Shown here in pieces: positions 1 through 10,536 of a DNA stretch of 64,000 nt. Positions within the stretch are counted from its first letter, which is position 1. Each line of letters begins with the position of its first letter. A program made the position numbers and the translations under genes. Source of the DNA: Ideonella benzenivorans (GTDB lineage: Bacteria; Pseudomonadota; Gammaproteobacteria; Burkholderiales; Burkholderiaceae_C); contig NZ_JAGWCB010000012.1 of NCBI RefSeq assembly GCF_020387415.1, positions 310,001 to 374,000 of the forward strand, written 5' to 3'. Below the pieces are notes generated by a model. That model was not told the origin of the DNA, searched no databases, and was given only the letters and a program-made list of their open reading frames with translations.

Positions 1-612
1 CTGGCCGCCGAACACCGTGCCGGTGACCACCGTGCCCTGCCCGGCCAGCGTGAAGACGCGGTCCACCGCCAGGCGGAACAGGCCATCCTGGCGGCGCTGG
101 GCATGGTGCTCGGCCAGAGCCCACAGATGGGCCCGCAGCGCCGCCACGCCAGGATCGCCTTCGGCCGTGGCGGCCGTTGCGAACACAGGGGCTTGGGCCA
201 GCGGCGTGCCGGCCAGCAGCGCGGCCAGCTCGGCCCGCACCTCGGCCACCCGGGCCGCTTCGGTGCGGTCCACCTTGGTCAGGGCCACCGTGCCTTCGCG
301 CACGCCCAGCAGGCCGAGGATGGCCAGGTGCTCGCGGGTCTGCGGCATCACGCCGTCATCGGCGGCCACCACCAGCAGGGCATGGTCCACCCCCACGGCC
401 CCGGCGGCCATGGTGTGGACGAACTTCTCGTGGCCGGGCACGTCGATGAAGCCCAGCACCTCACCGCTGGCCAGCGGCGCATAGGCGTAGCCCAGCTCGA
501 TGGAGATGCCGCGGGCCTTCTCTTCCTTCAGGCGATCGGTGTCCACGCCGGTGAGCGCGCGCACCAGCGTGGTCTTGCCGTGGTCGATGTGGCCGGCGGT
601 GCCGATGATCAT
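1..612 (-). CDS. selB: Selenocysteine-specific elongation factor SelB (N-terminal part, cut by window edge)
   Basis: SelB is the EF-Tu-like GTPase that carries Sec-tRNA(Sec) to ribosomes paused at a UGA next to a SECIS hairpin. Translating the minus strand from the ATG at 610-612 gives an uninterrupted 204-codon frame to the edge. It begins [20 protein letters not shown], the P-loop; [11 protein letters not shown] (switch I), DVPGHEKF (G3) and TKVD (G4) follow in the right order. The start codon overlaps the selA stop (TGA 609-611) in an ATGA junction, so it is the next gene of the operon. The remaining translation-factor domains and the C-terminal winged helices that read the SECIS lie outside the window. 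Identification is secure; only the length is unknown. Confidence 0.95.
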   Translation of the reverse strand, partial: MIIGTAGHIDHGKTTLVRALTGVDTDRLKEEKARGISIELGYAYAPLASGEVLGFIDVPGHEKFVHTMAAGAVGVDHALLVVAADDGVMPQTREHLAILGLLGVREGTVALTKVDRTEAARVAEVRAELAALLAGTPLAQAPVFATAATAEGDPGVAALRAHLWALAEHHAQRRQDGLFRLAVDRVFTLAGQGTVVTGTVFGGQ

Positions 613-2075
613 CGCGCGCGGTCCTCCGCCAGCGCCTGCTGCAAGGCGCCGAACTGGGCCGCGAAAGCGGCTTCGTCGCGCTCGTCCAGGCAGCGCAGGT
701 CCAGCCACAGCGCGTTGTCGCCGATGCGGCCGATCACCGGCCTCGCCAGGCCACGCCAGGCGGCTTCCAGCCGCGACAGGGCCCGGCCGGCCCGTTTCGC
801 CTCGGTCGGCTCGATGCGCAGGCCCGCGCTGGGCAGGGTGTTGACCGGCAGCGCGCCGCTGCCGATCTGGCTGAACATGGGTGCCAGGGACACCTGGTAG
901 GCGCTGCCCAGCGCGGCCTGCAGCGGCGCCAGCAGGCGCTGGGCCTGAGCCTGCATGGCCGCCTGCGGGCGGGTGAACAGGCGCAGCGCCGGCAGGCGCT
1001 CGGCCAGGAATTCCGGCGCCTGGTACAGACGCAGCACCGGCTCCAGCGCGGCCAGGGTGAGCTTGCCCACCCGCAGCGCGCGCTTGAGCGGGTTCTTCTT
1101 GATCTTGGCGATCAGGTCCTTGCGGCCGACGATCAAGCCGGCCTGCGGGCCGCCCAGCAGCTTGTCGCCGCTGAAGCTCACCACGTCGACCCCGGCGGTC
1201 ACCACGTCGCGCACGGTGGGCTCGTGCGGCAGGCCCCAGTCGGCCAGGTCGATCAGGGTGCCGCTGCCCAGGTCCACCGCCAGCGGCAGGTCCTGGGCGT
1301 GGGCGATGCGGGCGACCTCGCTCTCGGCCACGCTGGCAGTGAAGCCGGTGACCGCGTAGTTGCTGCAGTGCACCTTCATCAGCAGCCCGGTCTTGGGCGT
1401 GATGGCGCCTTCGTAGTCGCGGGCATGGGTGCGGTTGGTGGTGCCCACCTCCACCAGCCGGGCGCCGGCGCGGGCCATGATGTCCGGGATGCGGAAGGCC
1501 CCGCCGATCTCCACCAGCTCGCCACGGGAGACGATGACCTCCTTGCGCGCGGCCAGGGCGTTGAGCATCAGCAGCACCGCCGCGGCGTTGTTGTTGACCA
1601 CGGTGGCGGCTTCGGCCCCGGTCAGCTCGCACAGCAGGTCGCTGACCAGGTCGTCACGGTCCCCCCGGCCGCCGGTGGCCAGGTCGTATTCCAGGTTGGC
1701 CGGGCTCGTCAGGGCCTGGACCACGGCCTGCACCGCCTCGTCGGGCAGCAGGGCCCGGCCCAGGTTGGTGTGCAGCACGGTGCCGGTGAGGTTGAACACC
1801 GCCCGCAGACGAGGCGCCCGCTGGCGCTGCAGATCGGCCTCGACGGCCTGGGCCAGGGCGGCGGGCGAGCCGGCCTCGGTCGCCAGCACCTCGCCCGCGC
1901 GCAGGCGGCTGCGCAGCGCCTCCAGCTGCCGCCGCACGGCCGCGGTGACCAGGCTGAGCCCATGCTCCCTCAGTGCGGGCTGGAGTGCGGCACTGGCCAG
2001 CAGCTTGTCCACGGCCGGCAGCTGGGCCGGGGAGCTCAGCGCCGCAGCGGCGTCCAGGGAGGGGTTGCCGCTCAT
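609..2075 (-). CDS. selA: L-seryl-tRNA(Sec) selenium transferase SelA
   Basis: SelA is a PLP enzyme that converts seryl-tRNA(Sec) to selenocysteyl-tRNA(Sec) using selenophosphate. The 488-residue product is close to the usual length of about 460-470. The PLP lysine is expected at Lys305 in the motif [17 protein letters not shown], and [16 protein letters not shown] (about 95-110) and [16 protein letters not shown] (about 159-174) are family signatures. The start ATG (2073-2075) overlaps the fdhE stop and the stop overlaps selB, so fdhE-selA-selB form a coupled string behind the formate dehydrogenase genes. Having the selenocysteine machinery in the same operon as its one visible client, fdoG, points to co-transfer or tight co-expression. 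SelD (selenophosphate synthase) and the selC tRNA are not in the window. Confidence 0.97.
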   Translation of the reverse strand: MSGNPSLDAAAALSSPAQLPAVDKLLASAALQPALREHGLSLVTAAVRRQLEALRSRLRAGEVLATEAGSPAALAQAVEADLQRQRAPRLRAVFNLTGTVLHTNLGRALLPDEAVQAVVQALTSPANLEYDLATGGRGDRDDLVSDLLCELTGAEAATVVNNNAAAVLLMLNALAARKEVIVSRGELVEIGGAFRIPDIMARAGARLVEVGTTNRTHARDYEGAITPKTGLLMKVHCSNYAVTGFTASVAESEVARIAHAQDLPLAVDLGSGTLIDLADWGLPHEPTVRDVVTAGVDVVSFSGDKLLGGPQAGLIVGRKDLIAKIKKNPLKRALRVGKLTLAALEPVLRLYQAPEFLAERLPALRLFTRPQAAMQAQAQRLLAPLQAALGSAYQVSLAPMFSQIGSGALPVNTLPSAGLRIEPTEAKRAGRALSRLEAAWRGLARPVIGRIGDNALWLDLRCLDERDEAAFAAQFGALQQALAEDRAR

Positions 2076-3025
2076 GCGTCCTGCATCTCCAGGTCTTGGT
2101 CCGAGGATTCACCGGAGGCCAGCGCCAGCAACGGGTTGCCGCTGGCCCGGCCGTAGGCGGTGTCCGCCATCAGCAGGTCCAGGGTCAGGCTGGCCAGGTC
2201 GTCGGCCAGCGGCTCCACCAACGGGTCCTTCTCCTGGTTCACCTGCTTGCGGTAGGTGTGGCAGACGTCGCAGGTTTCGGCCAGCACGGCCGGGTCGCCG
2301 CCCTCGATGCCCTGGTAACGCACGCCCTTCGTGGATTCGCAATGGCTGCACTTGACCCGCACCATGTGCCATTCGGTGGCGCACAGGCCGCAGTGCAGGT
2401 AGCGATGACCGCCCGCCTCGCCACCGATGCGCAGCACGCTGACCACCGGCGCGCTGCCGCACACCGGACAGATCGAGGCCGGGTCCACATAGGCGATGCG
2501 CTGGGTGTCCAGGCGGCTGGCGATGTCGGCATAGACGACCTGCAGCGCCGCCATCACCAGCGGCTGGGCCGCCAGCTCCGCGGGCGTGGCCTGCTCGGTC
2601 AGGAAGGCCTGGGCCAGCGCCTCCAGCGCGGCGTCGTCGCGCGCCGCCAGGCCGTGGGCGTTCTGGCGCAGGGCCTCAGGCAGGTCCTGCAGGGCGAGCA
2701 CGCCGGCCAGCAGCTGCCGCAGCACGCCCAGCCAGGCCGGGTCGGGCCGCCACGGTGCAGGCAACACGGGCATGCCGTGGGCCAGGGACTGCTCGATGAC
2801 CGCATCAGGCACCGGCTGCGTGGCCACGGTGGCCGCTGCACGGCCCTGCAGATCGACCAGATGCGCCAGGAAACGCAGGTAGTCGCCGATGGGATGACCC
2901 TCGGCCTTCTGGCGCAGGCGCGCCGCCCGCTCGGTGAACAGCGTGGCTGGCTGCGGCAGGCGCACCCGAGGGAACTCGATGCGGTCCAGCGATTCGATCT
3001 CGCCGGGTTGAAGAATGCGTTGCAC
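2072..3025 (-). CDS. fdhE: Formate dehydrogenase accessory protein FdhE
   Basis: FdhE is an iron-binding cytoplasmic factor needed for activity of Tat-exported respiratory formate dehydrogenases. It carries the family's four CxxC-type rubredoxin-like pairs: [21 protein letters not shown] and CDVCHTYR, in the C-terminal half. The N-terminal region reads [14 protein letters not shown], as in other FdhE proteins. I place the start at the GTG at 3023-3025 ([14 protein letters not shown]; 317 aa) because GGAG lies 6 nt before it. A TTG at 3035-3037 would add four residues but has no ribosome-binding site. The stop overlaps selA by 4 nt. A gap of 74 bp separates it from fdoI with no terminator visible, so it is probably co-transcribed. 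Confidence 0.93.
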   Translation of the reverse strand: MQRILQPGEIESLDRIEFPRVRLPQPATLFTERAARLRQKAEGHPIGDYLRFLAHLVDLQGRAAATVATQPVPDAVIEQSLAHGMPVLPAPWRPDPAWLGVLRQLLAGVLALQDLPEALRQNAHGLAARDDAALEALAQAFLTEQATPAELAAQPLVMAALQVVYADIASRLDTQRIAYVDPASICPVCGSAPVVSVLRIGGEAGGHRYLHCGLCATEWHMVRVKCSHCESTKGVRYQGIEGGDPAVLAETCDVCHTYRKQVNQEKDPLVEPLADDLASLTLDLLMADTAYGRASGNPLLALASGESSDQDLEMQDA

Positions 3026-3099
3026 GCCCAACTCCAATCAGAAAGAAACAGGCCGCCGGTGCTGGACAGCAACCGGCGGCCGGCACGGGAGAAAACCGG

Positions 3100-3726
3100 T
3101 CAGCTCTTGTCGCCGGTCATCTGGCGGTACCAGCCACGGTGGTGCTGCTTGGCCCAGGCGCGGGTGACCGTGCCGTAGAGCATGGCCCGGATGGTGCCAC
3201 GGGTCCAGATGGCCGCGTAGACGTGCATGATGATCAGGCCGATCATCCACACCGCCCCGACCGCATGCAGCAGCGAGGCCAGGCGCACCGCCGTCACCGG
3301 CGGCGTCCACCAGGCGCGCCACATCAGCAGGCCGGAGACGAACAGGATGACCATGCCGATCACCAGGCCCCAGAACAGAACCTTCTGACCGCCGTTGTAC
3401 TTGCCCTGCTCGGGCATGTCGTGGTCATTGCCGTCCACCATCTTGCGCACATTGCGCAGCCACTCCTTGTCGCGCGGCTCGATGACGTTGAGCTTCCAGA
3501 AGCGCCCGGCCATCACCACGAAGAACAGCATCATCACCACCCCGATGTAGGGGTGGAGGATGCGGGTCCAGGGGCCGCCACCGAAGAGCTGGGTGAGCGG
3601 GAAGAAGGCCGGGTGGAAGAAGGCCAGGCCCGACAGCGCCAGCAGGATGAAGCAGATGCCCACCACCCAGTGGTTGGCCCGTTCCGAGGCGTTGTAGCGC
3701 TGCAGGTCACGAGGATTGCGTCTCAT
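3100..3726 (-). CDS. fdoI: Formate dehydrogenase gamma subunit, cytochrome b556
   Basis: This is the membrane anchor of the respiratory formate dehydrogenase: it takes electrons from the beta subunit through two b hemes and reduces quinone on the cytoplasmic side. The 208-residue protein has four hydrophobic segments (about 20-40, 53-73, 115-137, 150-172). Candidate heme ligands are the histidines in [17 protein letters not shown] and [11 protein letters not shown]. The ATG (3724-3726) overlaps the fdoH stop by 4 nt. Length and order (alpha, beta, gamma) match FdnGHI/FdoGHI of Escherichia coli; which of the two it is cannot be decided from sequence, so the symbol is a label for the family. 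Confidence 0.95.
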   Translation of the reverse strand: MRRNPRDLQRYNASERANHWVVGICFILLALSGLAFFHPAFFPLTQLFGGGPWTRILHPYIGVVMMLFFVVMAGRFWKLNVIEPRDKEWLRNVRKMVDGNDHDMPEQGKYNGGQKVLFWGLVIGMVILFVSGLLMWRAWWTPPVTAVRLASLLHAVGAVWMIGLIIMHVYAAIWTRGTIRAMLYGTVTRAWAKQHHRGWYRQMTGDKS

Positions 3727-4646
3727 CGCTGCGACTCCTTCTCCAGGGCTTCCTGGTCCTTGCGCTCCATTTCATCCTCCAGTTCCTTGGACACCTCGTT
3801 GGGGCCCTTGGTGATGAAGTGGAACAAACCGCCCAGTGCGGCCGCGCCCAGGGCCACCATCGCCAGCGGCTTGGTGATGCCCTTCCAGACGCTGACCATG
3901 GGGCTGATCTTGGGCTCGTCGGGCAGGCCGTGGTAGAGCGAAGGCGTGTCCGCGTGGTGCAGCACGTACATGACGTGCGTGCCACCCACACCAGCCGGGT
4001 CGTACAGACCCGCCTTCTCGAAGCCACGCTCCTTGAGGTCGGCGATGCGCTCCTCGGCCTGGTCCTTCATGGCCTGCTTGGTGCCGAACATGATGGCCCC
4101 GGTCGGGCAGGTCTTCACGCAGGCCGGCTCCTGACCCACCGCCACGCGGTCCGAGCAGAGCGTGCACTTGTACGCCTTCTTGTCCTTTTGCGAGATGCGC
4201 GGGACGTTGAAGGGGCAGCCGGTGACGCAGTAGCCGCAGCCGATGCAGTTTTCCTCGTGAAAGTCGACGATGCCGTTGGTGTACTGGATGATGGCGCCCG
4301 GCGAAGGGCAGGCCTTCAGACAGCCCGGATCGGCGCAATGCATGCAGCCATCCTTGCGGATCAGCCACTCGAAATTGCCGGTGCTCGGGTTGTCGTACTC
4401 GGTGAAGCGCATCACCGTCCAGGCGTTGGCGGTGAGGTCAGCGGGGTTGTCATAGACCCCCACGTTCTCACCCGGCTCCTGGCGCAGGTCGTTCCACTCC
4501 ATGCAGGCGGTCTGGCAGGCCTTGCAGCCGATGCACTTGGACACGTCGATGAGCTTGGCGACCTCGCCCGAGGCCGGGGCGCGTGCACTGGGCGACGGCG
4601 TGGTCGTGGCCGAGCGCTGCTGGATGTCGAGAGATTGCAGTGACAT
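3723..4646 (-). CDS. fdoH: Formate dehydrogenase beta subunit, four [4Fe-4S] ferredoxin-type
   Basis: This 307-residue iron-sulfur subunit passes electrons from the catalytic alpha subunit to the cytochrome. Four cysteine clusters are visible: [11 protein letters not shown] (about 39-49), [24 protein letters not shown] with CPFNVPR, and CTLCSDRV paired with [10 protein letters not shown] single transmembrane helix near the C-terminus ([19 protein letters not shown], about 262-280) anchors it facing the periplasm. It has no signal peptide of its own; in this family it is exported as a complex on the Tat signal of the alpha subunit. It lies 11 nt downstream of fdoG and overlaps fdoI. Confidence 0.96.
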   Translation of the reverse strand: MSLQSLDIQQRSATTTPSPSARAPASGEVAKLIDVSKCIGCKACQTACMEWNDLRQEPGENVGVYDNPADLTANAWTVMRFTEYDNPSTGNFEWLIRKDGCMHCADPGCLKACPSPGAIIQYTNGIVDFHEENCIGCGYCVTGCPFNVPRISQKDKKAYKCTLCSDRVAVGQEPACVKTCPTGAIMFGTKQAMKDQAEERIADLKERGFEKAGLYDPAGVGGTHVMYVLHHADTPSLYHGLPDEPKISPMVSVWKGITKPLAMVALGAAALGGLFHFITKGPNEVSKELEDEMERKDQEALEKESQR

Positions 4647-4657
4647 GGCGCGCTACC

Positions 4658-7600
4658 TCAGACTTTCTCGACCTTGACCAGGAAGGTCTTGAACTCGGGG
4701 GTGTTGGTGTTGCCATCCCCCACGAACGGCGTCAGCGTGTTGGCCAGAAAGCCCGGCTTGGTCACGCCCTTGAAGCCCCAGTGGATGGGGATGCCGACGT
4801 GGTGCACCGGCTTGCCCTCGATGGTCATCGGCTTGATCCGCTTGGTCACCACCGCGCGGGCCTTGATGTAGCCCCGCTTGGACGAGACCTTCACCATGTC
4901 CCCGGCGGCAATGCCCAGGCTCTGCGCCAGCACCTCGCCGATCTCGACGAACTGCTCGGGCTGGGTGATCGCGTTGAGCAGTGCGTGCTTGGTCCAATAG
5001 TGGAAGTGCTCGGTCAGGCGGTAGGTCGTGCCCACGTGCGGGAACTCCTCGGCCTTGCCGAAGGTGTCCCAGATCGGCTTGAACACCCGCGCCGCCGGCG
5101 AGTTGGTCGCCTTCGGGTTCTTCGGGTGCATCGGGTTGTAGCCCAGCGGGGTGTCGAAGGGCTCGTAGTGCTCGGGGAACGGCCCTTCGGCCAAGCCCTT
5201 CTTGGAGAAGAAGCGGGCCACCCCCTCGGGGTTCATGATGAACGGCCCGGCCCCGGTCTCCGGCGCCAGCGTGGGCGCCATGTCGGGCACATCCGCGCCA
5301 CCCCAGGCCGTGCCATTCCAGCCGATCAGCTTGCGCTGCGGATTGAAGGGCTTGCCGTTGACGTCGCAGGAGGCACGGTTGTAGAGCACGCGCCGGTTGG
5401 CCGGCCAGGCCCAGGCCCAGTTCAGCGTGTTGCCGATGCCCGTCGGGTCGGCATTGTCCCGCCGCGCCATCATGTTGCCCGCGGTGGTCCAGGCCCCGGC
5501 AAAGATCCAGCAGCCCCCCACGGTGGAGCCATCATCGCGCAGCTCACCGAAGCCTGCCAACTGCTCGCCCGCCTTGCGGATCACCTTGGTCGGGTCCTTG
5601 GGATCCATCAGGTCGGCCAGGGCGCGACCGTTGTACTCCTTGGCCACCTCTTCCGGCGTGGGCTCCTCGGCTTGCGCGTAGGGCCACCACAGCTTGGTGA
5701 TCGGGTCGGGGAACTTGCCGCCGTCCTTGGCGTACATCTCGCGCAAGCGCAGGTGCAGGTCCGACATGATCCGGATGTCGGTGCGCGCCTCGCCCGGGGG
5801 CTCGGCGGCCTTCCAGTGCCACTGCAGCACACGCGAGGAACTCACCACCGAACCCTCTTCTTCGGCGAAGCAGGTGGTGGGCAGCCGGAACACCGTCGTC
5901 TGGATCTTGTCGGTCTCGACGTCGTTGTACTCGCCGTGGTTCTTCCAGAACTCCGAGGTCTCGGTCGCCAGCGGATCCATCACCACCAGGAACTTCAGCT
6001 TGGCCAGGCCGGCGCGCACGCGGTCCTTGTTGGACAGCGCGGCCAGCGGGTTGAAGCCCTGGGCGATGTAGCCGTTGACCTTGCCCTGGTTCATCAGCTC
6101 GAAGATCTGCAGCATGTCGTACTGCTTGTCGAACTTGGGCAGGAAGTCATAGGCCCAGTTGTTCTCGGCCGTGGCGGCCGGACCGTACCAGGCCTTCATC
6201 AGGCTGACGTGGAACTTCGGGTAGTTCTGCCAGTAGCTCATCTGGCCCGGGCGCAGCGGCTTCTGCGTGCGGGTGTCGATGTACTTCTGGTACTCCTGCT
6301 CGGCCTGGCTGGGCAGCGACAGGTAGCCCGGCAGGCTGGTGGACAGCAGCCCCAGGTCGGTCAGGCCCTGGATGTTGGAGTGACCGCGCAGCGCGTTCAT
6401 GCCGCCACCGGCCACACCGATGTTGCCCAGCAGCAGCTGCACCATCGCCCCGGTGCGCAGGATCTGCGCGCCGATCGAGTGCTGCGTCCAGCCCAGCGCG
6501 TACATGATGGTCATGGCGCGGCCCGGCACCGCCGTGCTGGCCATCTTCTCGCACACATGCAGGAACTTGTCCTTGGGTGTGCCGCAGATGCTCTCGACCT
6601 TCTCGGGCGTGTAGCGGCTGTAGTGCTTCTTCAGCAGCTGGTAGACGCAGCGCGGGTGCTCCAGCGCCGGGTCGGTCTTGACGTAACCGTCCTCGCCCAG
6701 CTCGTAGTCCCAGCTGGTCTTGTCGTAGCTGCGCTTTTCCTCGTTGTAGCCCGAGTAGATGCCGTCTTCGAACGCGAAGTCCTCGCGCACGATGAAGCTC
6801 ATGTCGGTGTAGTTGACGACGTACTCGCGGTGGATCTTGTCGTTCGTCAGCAGGTAGTTGATCACCCCGCCCAGGAAAGCGATGTCGCTGCCCGACCGGA
6901 TGGGGGCATAGAAATCAGCGACCGAGGCCGAGCGGTTGAAGCGCGGATCGACCACCATGAAGTACGCCTTGTTGCGCGCCTTCGCCTCGGTGACCCACTT
7001 GAAACCGCAGGGGTGGGCTTCGGCGGCATTGCCGCCCATGACCAGGATGACGTCCGCATTCTTGATGTCGACCCAATGGTTCGTCATCGCTCCACGGCCA
7101 AACGTCGGGGCAAGACCTGCCACCGTCGGGCCGTGTCAGACACGGGCTTGGTTGTCGAATGCGAGCAGACCCCAGGAACGGGCCACTTTGTGGGTGATGT
7201 AGCCGGCCTCGTTGCTGGAGGCCGAGGCCGCCAGCATGCCGGTGGTGAGCCAGCGGTTGACCGTCAGCCCGTCGTCGGTCTTCTCGACGAAGTTGGCGTC
7301 GCGGTCTTCCTTCATGAGCTTGGCGATGCGGCTGGACGCCTCGTCCCAGGAGATGCGCTTCCACTCGTTGGAGCCCGCCTCACGGACTTCCGGGTACAGC
7401 AGCCGGTTCGGGCTGTTGACGATGTCCAGCAGGCTGGCGCCCTTGGGGCACAGCGTGCCGCGGTTCACCGGATGGTCCGGATCGCCTTCGACGTGGATGA
7501 CCGAGCGCTTGGCGTTCTTCGCGCCATCGCCCAGCGAATACATGAGGATGCCGCAACCGACCGAGCAGTATGTGCAGGTCTGGCGGGTGACCGTGGTCGC

Positions 7601-7726
7601 GGCGAGTTTGTACTGGCGGACTTCGGCCAAGGCGGTGGTGGGCGAAAAGCCCATCAATGCCAGGCTGGAGCCGGCCAGGCTTGAGCCAGTCACTTTCATG
7701 AACTGGCGCCTGGAGAGTTGCACCAT
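4658..7726 (-). CDS. fdoG: Formate dehydrogenase alpha subunit, selenoprotein with in-frame UGA
   Basis: This is the catalytic subunit that oxidises formate to CO2 at a Mo(bis-MGD) centre in the periplasm. It must be read as one 1022-residue protein across the TGA at 7136-7138, codon 197 (selenocysteine; Sec196 in E. coli FdnG). The frame before it ends WGLLAFDNQARV and resumes HGPTVAGLAPTFGRGAMTN, the family's exact Sec context. A SECIS hairpin follows the UGA. The N-terminus has a Tat signal (LSRRQFMK, residues 4-11). Cys51, Cys54, Cys58 and Cys93 bind the [4Fe-4S] cluster, and MTNHWVDIKNAD begins the MGD-binding part. The start ATG has GAGG 5 nt upstream. Gene callers will split it into two genes. 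It heads the fdoGHI-fdhE-selAB operon. Confidence 0.96.
7093..7138 (-). promoter_or_regulatory. Bacterial SECIS element with selenocysteine UGA codon
   Basis: On the minus strand the UGA (7138-7136) is followed at once by a hairpin. The lower stem CACGGCC (7135-7129) pairs with GGCCGTG (7099-7093). The apical stem-loop at 7124-7107 reads GG-T-GGCA-GGTCT-TGCC-CC, with a single bulged T between the GG and GGCA strands. In the E. coli fdhF/fdnG SECIS the same bulged U and GGUCU loop are the SelB contacts. This supports selenocysteine insertion rather than a frameshift or a nonsense mutation. Confidence 0.92.
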
Positions 7727-7763
7727 GGGGCCCTCGTGAGAAACATCAAGAATGGTGCGGTCG

Positions 7764-7819
7764 ATTCTAGGATTCGGGTGGAGCCTGGGAAGGCACCGCC
7801 CCTACGTGGTAATACGTAG
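7764..7819 (-). promoter_or_regulatory. Probable fdoG promoter region with 6+6 inverted repeat
   Basis: The 200-bp gap between fdoG and the divergent mutS contains a perfect inverted repeat CTACGT-N6-ACGTAG at 7802-7819. On the minus strand a -10-like TAGAAT (7769-7764) lies downstream, placing a transcription start near 7757 and the repeat centred about 54 bp upstream of it, a plausible activator position. No good -35 hexamer is visible. The regulator is unknown; no FNR-type TTGAT-N4-ATCAA and no clear ModE site was seen here. Promoter assignment is inference. Confidence 0.35.
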
Positions 7820-7926
7820 AACGTCACGATCCTGGCCGCGCGGGCCTGCCCGGTGGCCCCCTCTGCCTGCGCGAGCGCGTGTGCGAAGATGGCGGGCTGC
7901 CCTCGCGGAAGTGCCCGCTTCTCGTC

Positions 7927-10536
7927 ATGACCCAGCCCCTCCCACCGTCCGACAGTCCCGAACTCGCCGCGGCGCTCGAAGGCCACACGCCCATGATGGC
8001 GCAGTACCTTCGGCTCAAGGCCGCCCATCCCGACACGTTGCTGTTCTACCGGATGGGGGATTTTTACGAGCTGTTCTACGACGATGCCCGCAAGGCCCAC
8101 CGTCTGCTCGACATCACCCTGACCACCCGCGGCCAGAGTGCCGGCGAGCCGGTGGTGATGGCCGGCGTGCCGGTGCACGCGGTGGAGAACTACCTGGCCC
8201 GGCTGATCAAGCTGGGCGAATCGGTGGCGGTGGCCGAGCAGATCGGCGACCCGGCGACCGCCAAGGGGCCGGTGGAACGCAAGGTCGTTCGGGTCGTCAC
8301 ACCCGGCACCGTGACGGACAGCGAGCTGCTGAACGACCGTGCCGACACCCTGCTGCTGGCTGTGGCCCGCCAGCGCAGCACCTGGGGCCTGGCCTGGCTG
8401 GGTGTGGCCAGCGGACAGCTGGGTCTGGCCGAATGCAGCGAGAAAGAGCTGGGCAGTTGGCTGGCGCGTTTGAGCCCGGCCGAGCTGCTGCTGGACCGCG
8501 ATGAACTGCCGGCCGCCCTGCTGCAGTGCCGCGCCGCCCGCACCAAGCGGCCGGCCTGGCAGTTCGACAGCGGCCTGGGGCTGCGCAAACTCTGCGAACA
8601 GCTCAAGGTGGCCACCCTGGCCGGCTACAGCGCCCAGGAGCTGACCACCGCCCACGCCGCCGCCGCCGCGCTGCTGACCTATGCCGAGCACACCCAGGGC
8701 CGCGCGCTGGCCCATGTGAACACCTTGACGGTGGAGCGCAGCAGCGAGCTGATCGAGCTGCCCCCCACCACCCACCGCAACCTGGAGCTGACCGAGACGC
8801 TGCGCGGTGAAACCTCGCCCACCCTGCTCTCGCTGCTCGACACCTGCCGCACCGGCATGGGCAGCCGCGCCCTGCGCCACTGGCTGACCCACCCGCTGCG
8901 CGACCGCGGCCAGGCCCTGGCCCGGCACGGCGCGATCGCCCAGATGCTGACCGACGGGGTCGAGCCGCTGCGCGAGCTGCTGCGCGGCGTCAGCGATGTG
9001 GAGCGCATCTCGGCCCGCATCGCGCTGCGCCAGGTGCGGCCGCGGGAGCTGTCCGGCCTGCGCCAGACGCTGGCCGAGCTGCCGCGGCTGCGCGCGGTGG
9101 CGCCGCGCGGCAGCGCCCTGCTGGACAGCCTGCACGCCGACCTCGTCCCGCCGCCCGCGGTGGGCGAGCTGCTGAGCCGCGCCATCGCCGCCGAGCCGGC
9201 CGTGCTGCTGCGCGACGGCGGCGTGATCGCCACCGGCTTCGACGCCGAACTGGATGAGCTGCGTGCCATCGGTCAGAACTGCGACGACTTCCTGCTGGCC
9301 CTGGAGGCCCGCGAGCGCGAGCGCACCGGCATCACCAACCTGCGGGTGCAGTTCAACAAGGTGCACGGCTTCTACATTGAGGTCACCAGCTCGGGCCGGG
9401 ACAAGGTGCCCGCCGACTACCAGCGCCGCCAGACCCTGAAGAACGCCGAGCGCTTCATCACCCCCGAGCTGAAGGCCTTCGAGGACAAAGCCCTGTCGGC
9501 CCAGGACCGGGCCCTGGCCCGCGAAAAGTGGCTGTTCGAGCTGCTGCTCGACGAGCTGCAGGGGTTTCTGGGACCGCTGACCGCGCTGGGCCGGGCCCTC
9601 TCGGCCCTGGACGCCCTGGCCGCGCTGACCGAGCGCGCAGCCACACTGGACTGGTGCGCGCCCGAGTTCGTCAACCACCCCTGCATCGAGATCCAGGCCG
9701 GCCGCCACCCGGTGGTGCAGGCCCGCCTGGCCGAAACCGGCACGGGCGACTTCATCGCCAACGACTGCCGGCTGGATGCCCGCACCCGGCTGCAGATCAT
9801 CACCGGCCCCAACATGGGCGGCAAGAGCACCTACATGCGCCAGGTGGCGCTGATCGTGCTGCTGGCCTCGATGGGGTCCTACGTGCCGGCGCGCTTCTGC
9901 CGCCTGGGGCCGATCGACGCCATCCACACCCGCATCGGCGCGGCCGACGACCTGGCCAACGCCCAGTCCACCTTCATGATGGAGATGACCGAGGCCGCTG
10001 CCATCCTGCACAGCGCCACCGAGCACTCGCTGGTGCTGATGGACGAGATCGGCCGCGGTACCTCCACCTTCGACGGCCTGGCCCTGGCCTCGGCCATCGC
10101 CGGCCAGCTGCACGACCGCAACAAGGCCTTCACCCTGTTCGCCACCCACTACTTCGAGCTGACCGAGTTCCCTCGCCGCCACGAGCGGGCGGTGAACCTG
10201 CACGTGAGCGCCGCCGAGAGCGGCGACGACATCGTGTTCCTGCACGCCATCGAGCCCGGCCCGGCCAGCCGCAGCTACGGTGTGCAGGTGGCCCGCCTGG
10301 CCGGCATGCCGCCAGCGCTGATCCGCCAAGCCCGCGCCACGCTGGAGGCGCTGGAAACCCAGGCCCAGGCCCGGGAAGCCCAGGTGGACCTGTTCGCCCC
10401 GCCGCCGGCCCCCACGGCCCCGGTGCCTTCGGAACTGGAAGAAGCCCTGGGCGCGATCGATCCGGACACATTGACCCCCCGCGAGGCCCTGGACGCGCTC
10501 TACCATCTCAAGAAACTGCAGAAAGCCCACCCATGA
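7927..10536 (+). CDS. mutS: DNA mismatch repair protein MutS
   Basis: MutS recognises mismatches and small loops and recruits MutL, encoded at 30795. The 869-residue product has the N-terminal mismatch-binding segment [20 protein letters not shown] with the intercalating Phe and Glu in MGDFYELF. The ATPase has Walker [10 protein letters not shown] (627-635), and [13 protein letters not shown] as Walker B and signature. I use the ATG at 7927 because family members begin shortly before HTPMM; the GTG at 7879 would add 16 residues without similarity. No strong Shine-Dalgarno precedes it. The C-terminus has the usual clamp-contacting stretch (QVDLFAPP). Its TGA overlaps the ATG of the next gene, so the proteasome-like gene is translated from the same message. 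Confidence 0.97.
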   Translation: MTQPLPPSDSPELAAALEGHTPMMAQYLRLKAAHPDTLLFYRMGDFYELFYDDARKAHRLLDITLTTRGQSAGEPVVMAGVPVHAVENYLARLIKLGESVAVAEQIGDPATAKGPVERKVVRVVTPGTVTDSELLNDRADTLLLAVARQRSTWGLAWLGVASGQLGLAECSEKELGSWLARLSPAELLLDRDELPAALLQCRAARTKRPAWQFDSGLGLRKLCEQLKVATLAGYSAQELTTAHAAAAALLTYAEHTQGRALAHVNTLTVERSSELIELPPTTHRNLELTETLRGETSPTLLSLLDTCRTGMGSRALRHWLTHPLRDRGQALARHGAIAQMLTDGVEPLRELLRGVSDVERISARIALRQVRPRELSGLRQTLAELPRLRAVAPRGSALLDSLHADLVPPPAVGELLSRAIAAEPAVLLRDGGVIATGFDAELDELRAIGQNCDDFLLALEARERERTGITNLRVQFNKVHGFYIEVTSSGRDKVPADYQRRQTLKNAERFITPELKAFEDKALSAQDRALAREKWLFELLLDELQGFLGPLTALGRALSALDALAALTERAATLDWCAPEFVNHPCIEIQAGRHPVVQARLAETGTGDFIANDCRLDARTRLQIITGPNMGGKSTYMRQVALIVLLASMGSYVPARFCRLGPIDAIHTRIGAADDLANAQSTFMMEMTEAAAILHSATEHSLVLMDEIGRGTSTFDGLALASAIAGQLHDRNKAFTLFATHYFELTEFPRRHERAVNLHVSAAESGDDIVFLHAIEPGPASRSYGVQVARLAGMPPALIRQARATLEALETQAQAREAQVDLFAPPPAPTAPVPSELEEALGAIDPDTLTPREALDALYHLKKLQKAHP

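Noticed and set aside
3026-3037. TTG start for fdhE at 3035-3037.
   Set aside because: No ribosome-binding site precedes it, whereas GGAG lies 6 nt before the GTG at 3023-3025.
4658-7123. A separate formate dehydrogenase gene starting at GTG 7123.
   Set aside because: That GTG is inside the SECIS hairpin and the frame is continuous with the upstream Tat-signal part across the UGA, so this is one selenoprotein gene.
4583-7684. Open frame of 1033 codons on the plus strand, antisense to fdoG.
   Set aside because: It is a mirror frame caused by strong third-position GC. The product is dominated by His, Gly, Arg, Val and Leu with no domain, while the minus strand encodes an unmistakable formate dehydrogenase. 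Similar mirrors at 7696-10530 (antisense to mutS) and 44490-47549 (antisense to the GGDEF-EAL gene) were rejected for the same reason.
1-7926. A selC (tRNA-Sec) gene near selA and selB.
   Set aside because: The region is fully occupied by coding sequence, and the one 200-bp gap shows no tRNA-like fold or CCA end. It may lie left of the window.
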